A stretch of 33,677 nucleotides of DNA from Bordetella parapertussis (GCA_945901125.1 CAMDKD010000030.1:1-33677); one strand, 5' to 3'; counted from the stretch's first letter, positions 1 to 9,900 are shown. Translations and numbers: made by a program. Notes: generated by a model from the sequence alone, not told the origin.

Positions 1-52
1 CCAAACCGATGATGAGACCAGCCGCGATGGCCACAAGTCCGATGATTTCCAT
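1..52 (-). CDS. atpE: ATP synthase F0 subunit c, N-terminal fragment
   Basis: Only the first 17 codons lie in the window, and the gene continues past its left edge. The translation begins MEIIGLVAIAAGLIIGL, the start of the first transmembrane helix of the proton-carrying c subunit. An AGGAG ribosome site sits a few bases before the ATG. The gene lies 40 bp downstream of atpB on the same strand, which is the usual atpB-atpE order, so the product should form the membrane rotor ring of F1F0 ATP synthase. The essential carboxylate in helix 2 is outside the window. Confidence 0.9.
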   Translation of the reverse strand, partial: MEIIGLVAIAAGLIIGL

Positions 53-92
53 GATGACTCCTAGATGAAAAAAGATGAAAGTTGAAAAAGAA

Positions 93-950
93 TCAATGGT
101 GATCGTGTGCCTGACCCAGATAAACCAGGGTCAGCATCATGAACACAAAAGCCTGCAAAGTGATGATCAGAATATGGAAGATTGCCCATACCGTACCGGC
201 CACCACGTGGGCCAGACCCAGCGTGATTCCGCTGAAACTGAGTGAGAATGCGCCGCCCATCAGAGCGATCAGCAAAAAGATGAGTTCGCCGGCGTACATA
301 TTGCCAAACAGTCGCATGCCGTGTGACACGGTCTTGGCGACAAATTCAACAATTTGCATGGCGAAGTTAAACGGGTAAAGCAAAAAGTGGTCGCCGAAAG
401 GCGCGGTAAACAGCTCGTGTATCCAGCCGCCCAAACCCTTGATCTTGATAGAGTAATAGATGGAGATGATCAGCACGCACACAGACAAGCCCATGGCGCC
501 AGACAAATCGGCTGTGGGAACCACGCGCATATAAGCATGGTGCGGGTCGTGGCCCTGGGCTTCAAAAATAAGTTCCCAGATGAGCGGAATCAGGTCTACC
601 GGCAGCAAGTCCATGGCGTTCATCAGGAAAATCCAGACAAACACGGTCAAGGCCAAGGGCGCCACAAATTTGCGGCTGTCCGCATTGTTAACAATGCTCT
701 TGGCCTGGCTGTCGACCATTTCAACCAGCAACTCAACCGCGGCCTGAAAACGACCGGGGATGCCGGAAGTGGCACGGCGGGCTGCCAACCACATCAAAAA
801 GCAGCCGAGGACACCTAAGGAGACAGACCAGAAGATCGTATCCATATTGAATACGGAAAAATCCAGTACGCTGGCCGGTGTCTTGTTTTGCAAGTGGGTC
901 AGGTGGTGACCAATGTAGTCGCCGGCTGATGGCCCAGATTCTGTAGACAT
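93..950 (-). CDS. atpB: ATP synthase F0 subunit a
   Basis: A 285-residue polytopic membrane protein that forms the stationary half-channels through which protons reach the c-ring. The segment HGMRLFGNMYAGE in the C-terminal half holds the essential stator arginine, and the following helices (LIALMGG, LITLQAFVFMMLTLVYLGQA) match the family end. An N-terminal extension of about 40 residues and an insert around EAQGHDPHHAY are common in betaproteobacterial subunits. The gene begins 9 bp after atpI and is followed by atpE. No strong Shine-Dalgarno is visible before the ATG, so translation is probably coupled to atpI. Confidence 0.97.
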   Translation of the reverse strand: MSTESGPSAGDYIGHHLTHLQNKTPASVLDFSVFNMDTIFWSVSLGVLGCFLMWLAARRATSGIPGRFQAAVELLVEMVDSQAKSIVNNADSRKFVAPLALTVFVWIFLMNAMDLLPVDLIPLIWELIFEAQGHDPHHAYMRVVPTADLSGAMGLSVCVLIISIYYSIKIKGLGGWIHELFTAPFGDHFLLYPFNFAMQIVEFVAKTVSHGMRLFGNMYAGELIFLLIALMGGAFSLSFSGITLGLAHVVAGTVWAIFHILIITLQAFVFMMLTLVYLGQAHDHH

Positions 951-959
951 AACGGTTAA

Positions 960-1439
960 TCAAGGTTTGGTAAAGCCTCGGATCTTAGCATATGGCCAGG
1001 CCATGACCACCCATTGGACCTTGAAAGCCACAAAGCACCCAAGTAGTAACCCTAGCCAATTCAGCGGGTTTAGCACGCGCGACGCCACCAGCATCATGGC
1101 CAACGCCAGCGCCCATTTCACCAATTCCCAGAGAAAAAAGCCGGCAGTGGAAGTGACCGCGTTATGCGCTGTCCAGCGCCGCGTGACGCCGCGGGCGAAC
1201 ACCAGATTGGGCAAAATGCAAGTCATGGCACCGTAAGCCCAAGAGGCAGCCAACACATTTGAGGCCACAGCCCAGAGTAGCAGCGTGCCGCACAGGCCGA
1301 TCAAAAACTGCAGCCCTACCACTTGCCAAATGCTGATGCCCGGCTGACTTTGCCGCAGAAGCGCTGCCTCTTCGGCGCTGAGTTGATGCCATTCCAGCGG
1401 CGGGTCGTCGTAGGTGTTTGATGCAGAATGCTTAGTCAT
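960..1439 (-). CDS. atpI: ATP synthase subunit I (AtpI-like)
   Basis: A 159-residue protein with about four hydrophobic segments, located immediately upstream of atpB. AtpI-type proteins are non-stoichiometric helpers that assist c-ring assembly and are usually the first gene of bacterial atp operons. I chose the ATG at 1439 (MTKHSASNTYDDPP) because a longer reading frame from 1496 would run into the divergent gene at 1473. Sequence conservation in this family is weak, so the call rests on position, size and hydrophobic pattern. The first start codon of the divergent ybeD-like gene is only 33 bp away. Confidence 0.85.
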   Translation of the reverse strand: MTKHSASNTYDDPPLEWHQLSAEEAALLRQSQPGISIWQVVGLQFLIGLCGTLLLWAVASNVLAASWAYGAMTCILPNLVFARGVTRRWTAHNAVTSTAGFFLWELVKWALALAMMLVASRVLNPLNWLGLLLGCFVAFKVQWVVMAWPYAKIRGFTKP

Positions 1440-1472
1440 AAGGAAATTTGTTGATGGAATTAAATACTGACC

Positions 1473-1751
1473 ATGAATAAGACCCCGGCCGCGCAAGAAA
1501 GCTTGATCGAATACCCGTGTACCTTTCCCATCAAAGTCATGGGCTTACAGATTGAGGGCTTCACACAAGCCATGACGGAGATAGTGCAGCGTTTTGATCC
1601 GGGATGGCAATCCGGCGGCCTGGAAGAACGCAGCAGCAGCAATGGCAAATACCTGGGGCTGACCTTTCATGTGTACGTCAACAACCGCGAAGAGCTGGAC
1701 GGTCTTTACCTCGCCTTCACTTCGCACCCCATGGTCAAAGTCGTGCTTTGA
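1473..1751 (+). CDS. ybeD: YbeD/DUF493 family protein
   Basis: A 92-residue protein of the DUF493 (YbeD) family, with a small ACT-like alpha/beta fold. Recognisable features are the N-terminal EYPCTFPIKVMG strand, the KYLGLTFHVYV strand and the LYLAFTSHPMVKVVL ending. The family has no established biochemical function, but it is very often placed next to lipB, as here. Its stop codon overlaps the proposed TTG start of lipB in a TTGA junction, suggesting translational coupling. It is the first gene of a four-gene rightward operon and diverges from atpI. Confidence 0.9.
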   Translation: MNKTPAAQESLIEYPCTFPIKVMGLQIEGFTQAMTEIVQRFDPGWQSGGLEERSSSNGKYLGLTFHVYVNNREELDGLYLAFTSHPMVKVVL

Positions 1752-2467
1752 AACCGCTTTTGTCACCCGCTGGTTCTACAGTTGTACAGATTCGCCAACT
1801 GGGCTTAGTGGATTACGCCGGCAGTTTGCAAGCCATGCAGGATTTTACGGCGCAGCGGGATGCCGCGACACCGGATGAACTCTGGCTGTGCGAACACCTT
1901 GCTGTGTTCACCCAAGGCCAGGCGGGCAAGCCAGAGCATCTTTTATCAGCCGGCGATATTCCTTTGATAGCCAGTAACCGCGGCGGGCAAATCACCTACC
2001 ACGGGCCGGGTCAGGTGGTGGCGTATGCGCTGATCGACTTGAAACGCGCCGGGTATTTCATCAAAGAATATGTGTACCGCATAGAAGACGCTGTGTTGAA
2101 AACGCTGGCGCATGTCGGCGTCACCGGTCACCGGGTCGCCGGTGCGCCGGGTATTTATGTGCGCCCGGATGCGCCGTTTGAACATGCGCGGCTGGCTTCC
2201 CGGCCGCAACACGGCAACAAGCCTGTAGCGCCTGACTTCACGGGCCTGGCCAAAATCGCCGCGCTCGGCGTCAAAGTCAGCCGTGGTTGCGCCTACCATG
2301 GGGTGGCGCTGAATGTGCGTATGGATTTATCCCCCTTTGAACGCATCAACCCCTGCGGCTACGCCGGACTGCCCACCACCGATCTTTTTACAATCGGTGT
2401 TGATATCAGCTGGCAAGAAGTGGCTGATGTGCTGGGCAACAAGCTTGCCACCACCTTAATGCCTTAA
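1748..2467 (+). CDS. lipB: Octanoyl-ACP:protein N-octanoyltransferase
   Basis: LipB moves octanoyl groups from acyl carrier protein to lipoyl domains of 2-oxoacid dehydrogenases and the glycine cleavage H protein. The 239-residue protein shows RGGQITYHGPGQ (78-88), K169 in GLAKIAALG, the RGCAYHGVALNV stretch and C203 in INPCGYAG. K169 and C203 are the expected catalytic pair, 34 residues apart as in E. coli. I selected the TTG at 1748 because the conserved core begins near IRQLGLVDYAGSL and no ATG or GTG lies between the upstream stop and that core. The TTG overlaps the ybeD stop (TTGA). The open frame extends to 1604, but that part overlaps ybeD in another frame. Confidence 0.93.
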   Translation: MKPLLSPAGSTVVQIRQLGLVDYAGSLQAMQDFTAQRDAATPDELWLCEHLAVFTQGQAGKPEHLLSAGDIPLIASNRGGQITYHGPGQVVAYALIDLKRAGYFIKEYVYRIEDAVLKTLAHVGVTGHRVAGAPGIYVRPDAPFEHARLASRPQHGNKPVAPDFTGLAKIAALGVKVSRGCAYHGVALNVRMDLSPFERINPCGYAGLPTTDLFTIGVDISWQEVADVLGNKLATTLMP

Positions 2468-2480
2468 CCTCAAGGTCTAC

Positions 2481-3464
2481 ATGACAGCACCCGAAGCAAC
2501 CGACACCGCCCCGGCTTATGACGCCGGCGTCAAGCAAAAATCCTCCGACAAGGTGTCGCGCATACCCGTCAAGGTGGTGCACACCGGCGAGGCATTGAAA
2601 AAACCGGATTGGATACGCGTCAAAGCCAGTTCACCCAACTCACGCTTCGGTGAAATCAAAGACATACTGCGCGCCAACAAACTGGTGACCGTTTGCGAAG
2701 AAGCTTCATGCCCCAACATCGGCGAATGCTTTGGCAAGGGCACAGCGACTTTCATGATCATGGGAGACAAATGCACGCGCCGCTGCCCGTTTTGCGATGT
2801 CGGTCACGGCCGACCTGACCCGTTGGACGTGAACGAGCCGATGAATTTGGCCAAAACCATTGCCGCATTGAAGTTGCGCTATGTCGTGATCACCAGCGTG
2901 GACCGCGACGATTTGCGTGACGGCGGCGCGGCGCATTTTGTTGATTGCATACGCCAAACCCGCGCGCTTTCACCGCAAACGCAAATTGAGGTGCTGGTGC
3001 CCGACTTTCGCGGCCGCGATGACCGCGCTTTGAACATCTTGAAAGACGCGCCGCCGGACGTGATGAACCACAACCTGGAAACCGTGCCGCGCTTGTACAA
3101 AGAAGCGCGCCCGGGCAGCGACTACGCGTTCAGCCTTAACCTGTTGAAAAAATTCAAAGCACTGTTTCCGCATGTGCCGACCAAAAGCGGCATGATGGTG
3201 GGACTGGGTGAAACTGACGAAGAAATACTGACCAGCATGCAAGACATGCGCGACCACGGCATAGACATGTTGACGCTGGGCCAGTACCTGGCACCCAGCA
3301 ACCACCATTTGCAAGTGAAACGCTATGTGCACCCGGACACTTTCAAAATGTTTGAAGAACGCGCTTATGCCATGGGGTTTTCACATGCGGCGGTCGGGCC
3401 GATGGTGAGGTCTAGCTACCACGCGGATCAGCAGGCGCATGCGGCTATGCATCACGCGGATTGA
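2481..3464 (+). CDS. lipA: Lipoyl synthase (radical SAM)
   Basis: LipA inserts two sulfurs into protein-bound octanoyl groups, completing lipoate made in the LipB pathway. The 327-residue protein carries the auxiliary [4Fe-4S] cluster motif C72-x4-C77-x5-C83 and the radical-SAM motif C98-x3-C102-x2-C105. The conserved C-terminal RSSYHAD segment supplies the serine that ligates the auxiliary cluster. It follows lipB by 13 bp with an AAGG ribosome site, in the typical lipB-lipA arrangement. The first 35 or so residues are a variable, charged extension. Confidence 0.98.
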   Translation: MTAPEATDTAPAYDAGVKQKSSDKVSRIPVKVVHTGEALKKPDWIRVKASSPNSRFGEIKDILRANKLVTVCEEASCPNIGECFGKGTATFMIMGDKCTRRCPFCDVGHGRPDPLDVNEPMNLAKTIAALKLRYVVITSVDRDDLRDGGAAHFVDCIRQTRALSPQTQIEVLVPDFRGRDDRALNILKDAPPDVMNHNLETVPRLYKEARPGSDYAFSLNLLKKFKALFPHVPTKSGMMVGLGETDEEILTSMQDMRDHGIDMLTLGQYLAPSNHHLQVKRYVHPDTFKMFEERAYAMGFSHAAVGPMVRSSYHADQQAHAAMHHAD

Positions 3465-3465
3465 C

Positions 3466-4476
3466 ATGCACAACGACACCCTCACCGACTGGCTGCACGA
3501 ACACGTGTTTGACGAAGGCAGCCAAGCCGCCGAACGCGGCACCCGCCTGGTGATGTGGATCACGCTGGGCATGATGTTTGTTGAAATATTTGCAGGCTGG
3601 TGGTTCAACTCCATGGCACTGCTGGCTGACGGCTGGCACATGAGCTCGCACGCGCTGGCCATCGGTTTGTCGGCCACGGCTTACGTCACCGCTCGCACCT
3701 ACGCGCGCGACCCGCGCTTTGCTTTCGGCAGTTGGAAGATTGAAGTACTCGCCGGGTTTGCCAGCGCGATTGTGTTGCTCGGTGTGGCGCTCATGATGGT
3801 CTTCGGCTCGATTGACCGCATCTGGTTTCCGCAACCCATCCAATACGCCGAAGCGATAGCTGTGGCGGTGCTGGGACTGGTGGTCAACGTGGTTTGCGCT
3901 TTGATACTCGGGCGCGCGCATCACCATCCGCAAACCACGGATCAAGCAACACATCAGAGCGTACACGCCGCGCATGAAAAACCACTCGTAGCCATCACCC
4001 GCGACCCACACCACGGGCATGGCCACGGCCACGGCCATCACCACGACTTGAATTTGAAATCTGCGTATGTGCACGTCATCGCAGACGCATTCACTTCGGT
4101 GCTGGCCATCGTCGCGCTGCTAGGCGGTTGGTGGTACGGCTGGTCTTGGTTAGACCCGGTGATGGGTCTGGTCGGCGCGGTGCTTGTTGCAGTCTGGGCG
4201 CGCGGTTTATTGGCCGACACCGGCAAGGTCTTGCTAGACCGTGAAATGGACCACCCGGTGGTTGAAGAAATTCGCGAAGCGATTGAAATCAGTCCGCAAA
4301 CCCGGGTCACCGATTTGCATGTGTGGCGGGTCGGCAAGCAGGTGTTTTCTTGCGCACTGACCGTGGTCACGCAAGAGCCGGATTTGACGCCTGACATGGT
4401 GCGCCAGCGTTTGGCTGTGCACGAAGAAATCGTTCACTCGACCATAGAAATACACCGCTACCAGCGCAAGTCCTAA
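3466..4476 (+). CDS. dmeF: Cation diffusion facilitator, DmeF-like metal exporter
   Basis: A 336-residue CDF transporter, an inner-membrane proton/divalent-metal antiporter that exports ions such as Zn, Co or Cd. It has about six transmembrane helices, a first metal site in helix 2 (D55-GW-H58-MSS-H62) and a second in helix 5 (HVIAD, HxxxD). The HxxxH spacing in helix 2 differs from the DxxxD of YiiP and the HxxxD of ZnT-type proteins. A histidine-rich loop with repeated HG pairs lies between helices 4 and 5, and the cytoplasmic metal-sensing domain ends in HSTIEIHRYQ. The ATG lies one base after the lipA stop, so expression is coupled to lipoate synthesis. I ignored an in-frame ATG at 3439 inside lipA. 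Metal specificity is inferred, not seen. Confidence 0.88.
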   Translation: MHNDTLTDWLHEHVFDEGSQAAERGTRLVMWITLGMMFVEIFAGWWFNSMALLADGWHMSSHALAIGLSATAYVTARTYARDPRFAFGSWKIEVLAGFASAIVLLGVALMMVFGSIDRIWFPQPIQYAEAIAVAVLGLVVNVVCALILGRAHHHPQTTDQATHQSVHAAHEKPLVAITRDPHHGHGHGHGHHHDLNLKSAYVHVIADAFTSVLAIVALLGGWWYGWSWLDPVMGLVGAVLVAVWARGLLADTGKVLLDREMDHPVVEEIREAIEISPQTRVTDLHVWRVGKQVFSCALTVVTQEPDLTPDMVRQRLAVHEEIVHSTIEIHRYQRKS

Positions 4477-4485
4477 TCCGCAAAA

Positions 4486-4501
4486 CCGGTGTTCACACCG
4501 G
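4486..4501. repeat. Short GC-rich inverted repeat after dmeF
   Basis: CCGGTGT and ACACCGG form a perfect 7-bp inverted repeat with a 2-base centre, 10 bp after the dmeF stop. No clear T-run follows, so it may be a weak terminator or a protein-binding site. Apart from this and the putative terminator at 4597-4621, the gap 4477-4636 holds nothing I can identify. Confidence 0.3.
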
Positions 4502-4596
4502 GCTTTCAATGAGTATCCAACTGGGTTTACAGTGTATTTATCGAAGGCCTGCATGGCAGAGGTATTCACCTAGAGGCTCTTTATAAAGGGCGGCGC

Positions 4597-4621
4597 AAAA
4601 AAGCCTCAGGTTTCATGAGCC
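4597..4621 (-). terminator. Possible terminator of puuA
   Basis: Read leftward just after the puuA stop, the sequence forms a short imperfect stem (GGCTCA with TGAGGC, one bulge) followed by six T residues. The stem is weak, so this is only a candidate rho-independent terminator. Confidence 0.35.
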
Positions 4622-4636
4622 ATATGTTTTGGTTTT

Positions 4637-6016
4637 TCAGACATGCAGCAACAAATGCTCGCGCTCCCAGGGGGAGATGACTTCCATGAACTCTTCGAAT
4701 TCACATTCCTTTGTTTCAGTGTAGACCTTGATGAAGGCTGCGCCCAATACATCATGCAAGTCTTTATCCTGGCGCAACAAATCCAGCGCCTCACCCAGGC
4801 TGCGCGGCAGCGCATAAGGAGCGGCGTAGGCGTCGCCCTTCATTTCGTCCTTGGGCTGAAGCTTTTTTTTCAGCCCCAAATAGCCGCAGGCCAGCGTCAT
4901 GGACATGGCCACATACGGGTTGGCGTCTGCGCCTATGACCCGGTTTTCCACCCGCCGCGCGGCTGGCGGGGAAATGGGAGAGCGTATGCCGACGGTGCGG
5001 TTGTCGTGTCCCCATTCGATATTGATAGGTGCCGAGGTGTGGCGGGCCAGCCGCCGGTAGCTGTTGACATAGGGCGCGACCAGCGCCATGGCCGAGGGGA
5101 TGTACCGCTGTAAGCCGCCGATGAAATGGTAGAAAGCCTCGGACGGTTCGCCGTCGGCGCGGCTGAAGATGTTTTGGCCGGTGACCTTGTCCAGAATACT
5201 TTGGTGTATGTGCATGGCGCTGCCGGGTTCACCGGCAATCGGCTTGGCCATGAAGGTGGCGTACATGTCGTGGCGCAGCGCGGTTTCGCGCACCGTGCGT
5301 TTGAAGAAAAATACCTCGTCGGCCAAACCCAAAGGGTGGTCGTGGAAAAAATTGATTTCCATTTGACCGGCGCCGATTTCATGGATCAAGGTGTCGACGT
5401 TCAAGCCCATTTTTTCGCAGTATTCGTACAACTCTTCAAACAACGGATCGAATTCGTTGACCGCATCAATGCTGTAGGCCTGGCGCGAGGTTTCGGCGCG
5501 GCCGCTGCGCCCGATGGGCGGTCTGAGCAAGGTGTTCGGGTCGGTGTTGCGCGCCAGCAGGTAAAACTCCAATTCGGGCGCAACCACCGGGTCCCAGCCC
5601 TCGGCGGCGTACAAATCACACACATGGCGCAGCACGCTGCGCGGCGCAAACGGCACCAGCTTGCCGTGGCGGTCATAGCAATCGTGGATCACTTGGGCGG
5701 TCGGGTCGGTGGCCCAGGGCACGATGCGCACGGTAGAGGGATCCGGCATCAAATGCATGTCGCGATCGTGCGATTGGATGACATCGTAATAAGGCCCCGA
5801 CTCAGGCAAGTTACCGGTCACTCCCATGGCCACCACGGCTTCGGGTAGTCGCATACCGCGGTCCTCGGTGAATTTTTCGCGCGGCAGGATTTTCCCGCGC
5901 GCCACGCCGGTCAAGTCTGGTACCAGGCATTCGACTTCAGTGACACGTCTTTCGTTCAGCCAATGTTCAAGATCGGCAAAGGTTTTGATGTTCTGGTTGT
6001 TATTCGCAGTGGTCAT
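4637..6016 (-). CDS. puuA: Gamma-glutamylputrescine synthetase, glutamine-synthetase family
   Basis: A 459-residue glutamine-synthetase-fold ligase that is expected to join glutamate to putrescine (or a related amine) using ATP, the first step of the Puu polyamine pathway. The metal and substrate motifs are present: EIGAGQMEINF, HIHQSILD, and GHDNRTVGIRSP followed by RVENRVIGADANPY, which is typical of PuuA-type rather than GlnA-type enzymes. The N-terminal DLTGVARGKILPREKF segment is also PuuA-like. The neighbour puuD, 48 bp upstream on the same strand, encodes the matching hydrolase, which supports the assignment over a generic glutamine synthetase. The amine substrate cannot be read from sequence alone. 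Confidence 0.88.
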   Translation of the reverse strand: MTTANNNQNIKTFADLEHWLNERRVTEVECLVPDLTGVARGKILPREKFTEDRGMRLPEAVVAMGVTGNLPESGPYYDVIQSHDRDMHLMPDPSTVRIVPWATDPTAQVIHDCYDRHGKLVPFAPRSVLRHVCDLYAAEGWDPVVAPELEFYLLARNTDPNTLLRPPIGRSGRAETSRQAYSIDAVNEFDPLFEELYEYCEKMGLNVDTLIHEIGAGQMEINFFHDHPLGLADEVFFFKRTVRETALRHDMYATFMAKPIAGEPGSAMHIHQSILDKVTGQNIFSRADGEPSEAFYHFIGGLQRYIPSAMALVAPYVNSYRRLARHTSAPINIEWGHDNRTVGIRSPISPPAARRVENRVIGADANPYVAMSMTLACGYLGLKKKLQPKDEMKGDAYAAPYALPRSLGEALDLLRQDKDLHDVLGAAFIKVYTETKECEFEEFMEVISPWEREHLLLHV

Positions 6017-6064
6017 GGTGCAGGTCTCGTTGATGAAGGGAAGGGGCGAACAGCTTTATTCCCT

Positions 6065-6835
6065 TCAACGCAGCCGGTCGCGCCGCCTCTCCTGCATGGC
6101 CTGTGAAAACGCATTGAAAATCGCTGCATAAAACGGGTTTTCGTGGCAGCGCCATTCCGGGTGCCATTGCACGCCCAAGGTAAAGCCCGGGGCGTTTTTC
6201 ACCTGAAAGGCTTCGACCAAGCCGTCATCGGCATGGGCGATGGCTTGCAAACCATCGGCCAGACGACCCACACCTTGGCCGTGCAAAGAATTTACTTTGA
6301 CGCGCAAGCCGCCGGCCAGATGCGCCAGCAGCGATCCGGCTTGCAATTCAATCTCGTGGCTGGGCCCGTATTGCACCTCGAACGGTTCGTTCGGCGGGTC
6401 GCGGTGGTCGTTCTTGCCGGGCGTCAAATGCACTTGCTGCAACAAACTGCCGCCCAGCGCCACATTCATCTCCTGGAAGCCACGGCATATGCCCAGCAAG
6501 GGAATGGCCCGGGCCACGCAAGCCCGCACCAGCGCCAGCGTGAGTGAATCGCGCTCGCGGTCCAGCGGCAGGCTTTCGTCGGCGACGTGTTCACCGAAGT
6601 GGCTGGGGTGTACGTTAGACGGCGAGCCGGTCAGCATGACGCCGTCCACCATGTCCAGCCAATGCGGGATGTCGGCAGGGTCGGCCAAGGGCAGCAGCAA
6701 GGCCTGGGCACCGGCACAGTCTCGCAAGGCACGCGCGTATTTGTCACCCAATACAAGATAAGGCATGGCGTTGTTGCCTTGCCCGAGTAGCCTATGGTCG
6801 AGAGGGGTCCAGACCAGTAATCGCTTGGCTGTCAT
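6065..6835 (-). CDS. puuD: Gamma-glutamyl-gamma-aminobutyrate hydrolase, class I amidotransferase fold
   Basis: A 256-residue peptidase C26 family enzyme that would release GABA from gamma-glutamyl-GABA at the end of the Puu pathway. The nucleophile C117 sits in GICRGFQEMN, and the catalytic H225 and E227 are in VQWHPEW. VMLTGSPSNVHP supplies the oxyanion-side loop. A GAGG ribosome site precedes the ATG at 6835. It is followed by puuA, forming a puuD-puuA pair. The oxidoreductase (puuB) and dehydrogenase (puuC) that complete the pathway are not in the window. Confidence 0.9.
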   Translation of the reverse strand: MTAKRLLVWTPLDHRLLGQGNNAMPYLVLGDKYARALRDCAGAQALLLPLADPADIPHWLDMVDGVMLTGSPSNVHPSHFGEHVADESLPLDRERDSLTLALVRACVARAIPLLGICRGFQEMNVALGGSLLQQVHLTPGKNDHRDPPNEPFEVQYGPSHEIELQAGSLLAHLAGGLRVKVNSLHGQGVGRLADGLQAIAHADDGLVEAFQVKNAPGFTLGVQWHPEWRCHENPFYAAIFNAFSQAMQERRRDRLR

Positions 6836-6910
6836 CTCGCGGTGTCCTCACCGGTTTGTCTGCGTTCACTTTAACCGAATCAGATACTGTCCTTCAAGCA
6901 GTGGAAGCAC

Positions 6911-9900
6911 TCAAGCCCGCCAGGCATGCAGCAAACCGTCCCATTGCTCGCGTGCGGCTTTGAGGTGACGTTCTTTCACATGGCCATAGCCTTTGATTTT
7001 TTCCGGGATGCGGGCAATCTCTAAAGCCAGCGAATGCTTGTCCGGCGTGAAACCGGTCATCACTTCATTGATGCTTGCTTTGTATTCTTCAATCAAGCCG
7101 CGCTCGGTGCGACGCTCTTCGGTGTAACCGAAGACATCGAACACACCGCCGCGCAAAAAGCGCAAGCGCGACAGCAGTTTGAAACCGGTCAACATGGACG
7201 GACCGAATTTTTGTTTGACCAGTTCGCCTTTGTCGTTTTTCTTGGAGATCAAGGGGGGCGCTAAGTGGTAATTGAGCGTGAAGTCGCCTTCAAACTGATC
7301 GGTAATGCGTTTCAAAAACACCGGGTCGGCGTGTAAGCGCGCGACTTCGTATTCGTCTTTGTAAGCCATCAGCTTGTACAAATTGCGCGCCACAGCTTCG
7401 GCGACTTGTGCCGAGGTTTTTTGCTGCACATCCTGCACAAACGACATGTATTGCTTGGCGTAAGCCTTGTCCTGGTACTGCTCGAGCCAGCCCATGCGTT
7501 TTTGCAAAATCGACTGCAAGGATTCGCGCGCTTTGAAATTCACCACTTGCACAGGCTGGGTCAAGGCCTGCACTTTAGCTAGGTCGTGGGCGCACCAACG
7601 GCCCCAGGTGAAGGCCAGCTTGTTGGCCTCGACTTGCACGCCGTTGAGTTCGACGGCGCGCATGATGGCATCTTGCGTCAGCGGTATCCAACCGCGCTGC
7701 CAGGCAAAGCCCATCACCATCGGGTTGATGAAAATGCTGTCGCCGAGCAACTGGGTAGATACCTGATTGGCGTCAAACGCACCCATGTTGCGCGGCTCGT
7801 TACCCACCGCTTGCAAGATGTCTTCCAGACAACTGTCGCTGGGGTTGGCCCAGGCGCCGTTTTTCACAAACGCGGCGGTCGGTGTGGCCAGTCCGTTGAT
7901 GGCGACACGGGTGCGCCCCGGGCGCATGCGCACCATGGTTTCTTTGCCTGCGGTGACAATGGGGTCGCAGCCCAAAATCAAATCGGCGGCGGCGGTGGAC
8001 ACGCGCGTGGTGCGGATCTCGTCTTGCTGCTGCGCGATCAACACATGGCTCCAGGTGGCACCGCCTTTTTGCGCCAGACCGGCCGAGTCTTGCGTGACTA
8101 TGCCCTTGCCTTCGATGTGCGCTGCCATGCCGAGCAACTGCCCGATGGTGATAACACCGGTGCCGCCCACGCCAGCCACCACGATGCCGTAACCGCCCGG
8201 GTAGACACCGCGTGTCAGCGACGGCAGTTCGGGCTCCGGCAATTCGCCTAGCTGCGCCGGGTCGCGCCGGTCGCCGCTTTTGTTTTTCTTGCGCAACTGG
8301 CCGCCTTCGACCGTGACAAAGCTAGGGCAAAAGCCTTTCACGCAGCTTTGGTCTTTGTTGCAAGTGCTTTGGTTGATGCTGCGTTTGCGGCCAAGTTCGG
8401 TTTCCAGCGGCTCTACGCTCAGGCAATTGCTTTGCGAACTACAGTCGCCGCAACCTTCGCACACGGCTTCGTTGATGACCACGCGCACCGCCGGGTCGAC
8501 CATGGTGCCGCGCTTGCGGCGACGGCGTTTTTCGGTGGCGCAAGTCTGGTCGTAAATGATGACGGTACAGCCTTTGATTTCGCGCATGAAGCGCTGCACC
8601 CGGTCGAGGTCGTCACGGTGCTCGACGGCCACGCCCTCGGGCAATCCAAGCAAAGTGCCGGGCACACCGTTTTGGCCGACCGGTTCGTATTTTTCCGGTT
8701 CGTCGGTGACGATGACGATGCGCTTAGCGCCTTCGGCGCGCATGCTTTGCGCGATTTGAATCACGCTGTGGCCTTCGGCGCGCTCGCCGATAGGCTGGCC
8801 GCCGGTCATGGCGACAGCGTCGTTATACAAAATTTTGTAGGTGATGTTCACACCAGCAGCCACGCTTTGGCGCACCGCCAGAATGCCGCTGTGGAAATAG
8901 GTGCCATCGCCGATATTGGCGAAGATGTGCTGGTCATTGCTGAACGGTTGCTGGCCGACCCAGGGCACGCCCTCGCCGCCCATTTGGGTGAAACCGGTGG
9001 TGCTGCGGTCCATCCACAGCGACATGAAATGGCAACCGATGCCGGCCATGGCGCGCGAGCCCTCAGGCACTTTGGTCGAGGTGTTGTGCGGGCAACCCGA
9101 GCAAAACCAAGGCTGTCTGTCGGCTTTGACTTCCAGCACTTGCATGGCCTGGCTTTTGGCTTCGAGCACCGCGAGTTGTGCGTCTATGCGCGCGGTGGTG
9201 TCCGCGTCCAAGCCCATTTTTTTCAAACGCTTGGCAATCGCCTGGGCGATCAACGCGGGGGTCAGGTCTGCGTTCGAGCGCAGCAGCGTGTGGCTGATAG
9301 GGTTGGGCGACGACCATTCGCCGCCGCTGTCGCCGTCGACCTGGTCAAACTTGCCCAGCACGCGCGGGCGCTTGGCGTCCGGCCAGTTGTAGAGCTCTTC
9401 TTTCAATTGGTATTCAATCAGTTGGCGCTTTTCTTCCACCACCACGATTTCCTGCAAGCCGTCGGCAAATTCGCGGGTGCTTTGCGACTCCAAGGGCCAG
9501 ACCACGCCGACCTTGTTAACACGGATACCGAGTCGCTTACAAGTGTTGTCGTCCAAACCCAAGTCCAGCAGCGCCTGGCGGGTGTCGTTGTAAGCCTTGC
9601 CGCTGGCAATCAAACCGAAGCGGTCGTGCGGGCCGCGAATCACGGTGTGGTTCAAGCGGTTGGCGCGTATATAGGCCAGCGCCGCATACCATTTGTAATT
9701 GAACAGCCGCGCTTCCTGCGCCAGCGCATCATCCGGCCAGCGGATGTGCACGCCGCCGGGCGGCATGTCGAACTCAGGAATGACGATTTTCAGACCCTGC
9801 GGGTCTATGTCCACCGTGGCACTGGACTCGACAATTTCCTGAATGGTTTTCATGCCCGACCAGACGCCGGCAAAGCGACTGAGCGCAAAACCGTGCAAGC

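Noticed and set aside
5126..5848. A 240-codon open frame on the + strand
   Set aside because: It is antisense to puuA, which has full catalytic motifs. No independent coding evidence exists.
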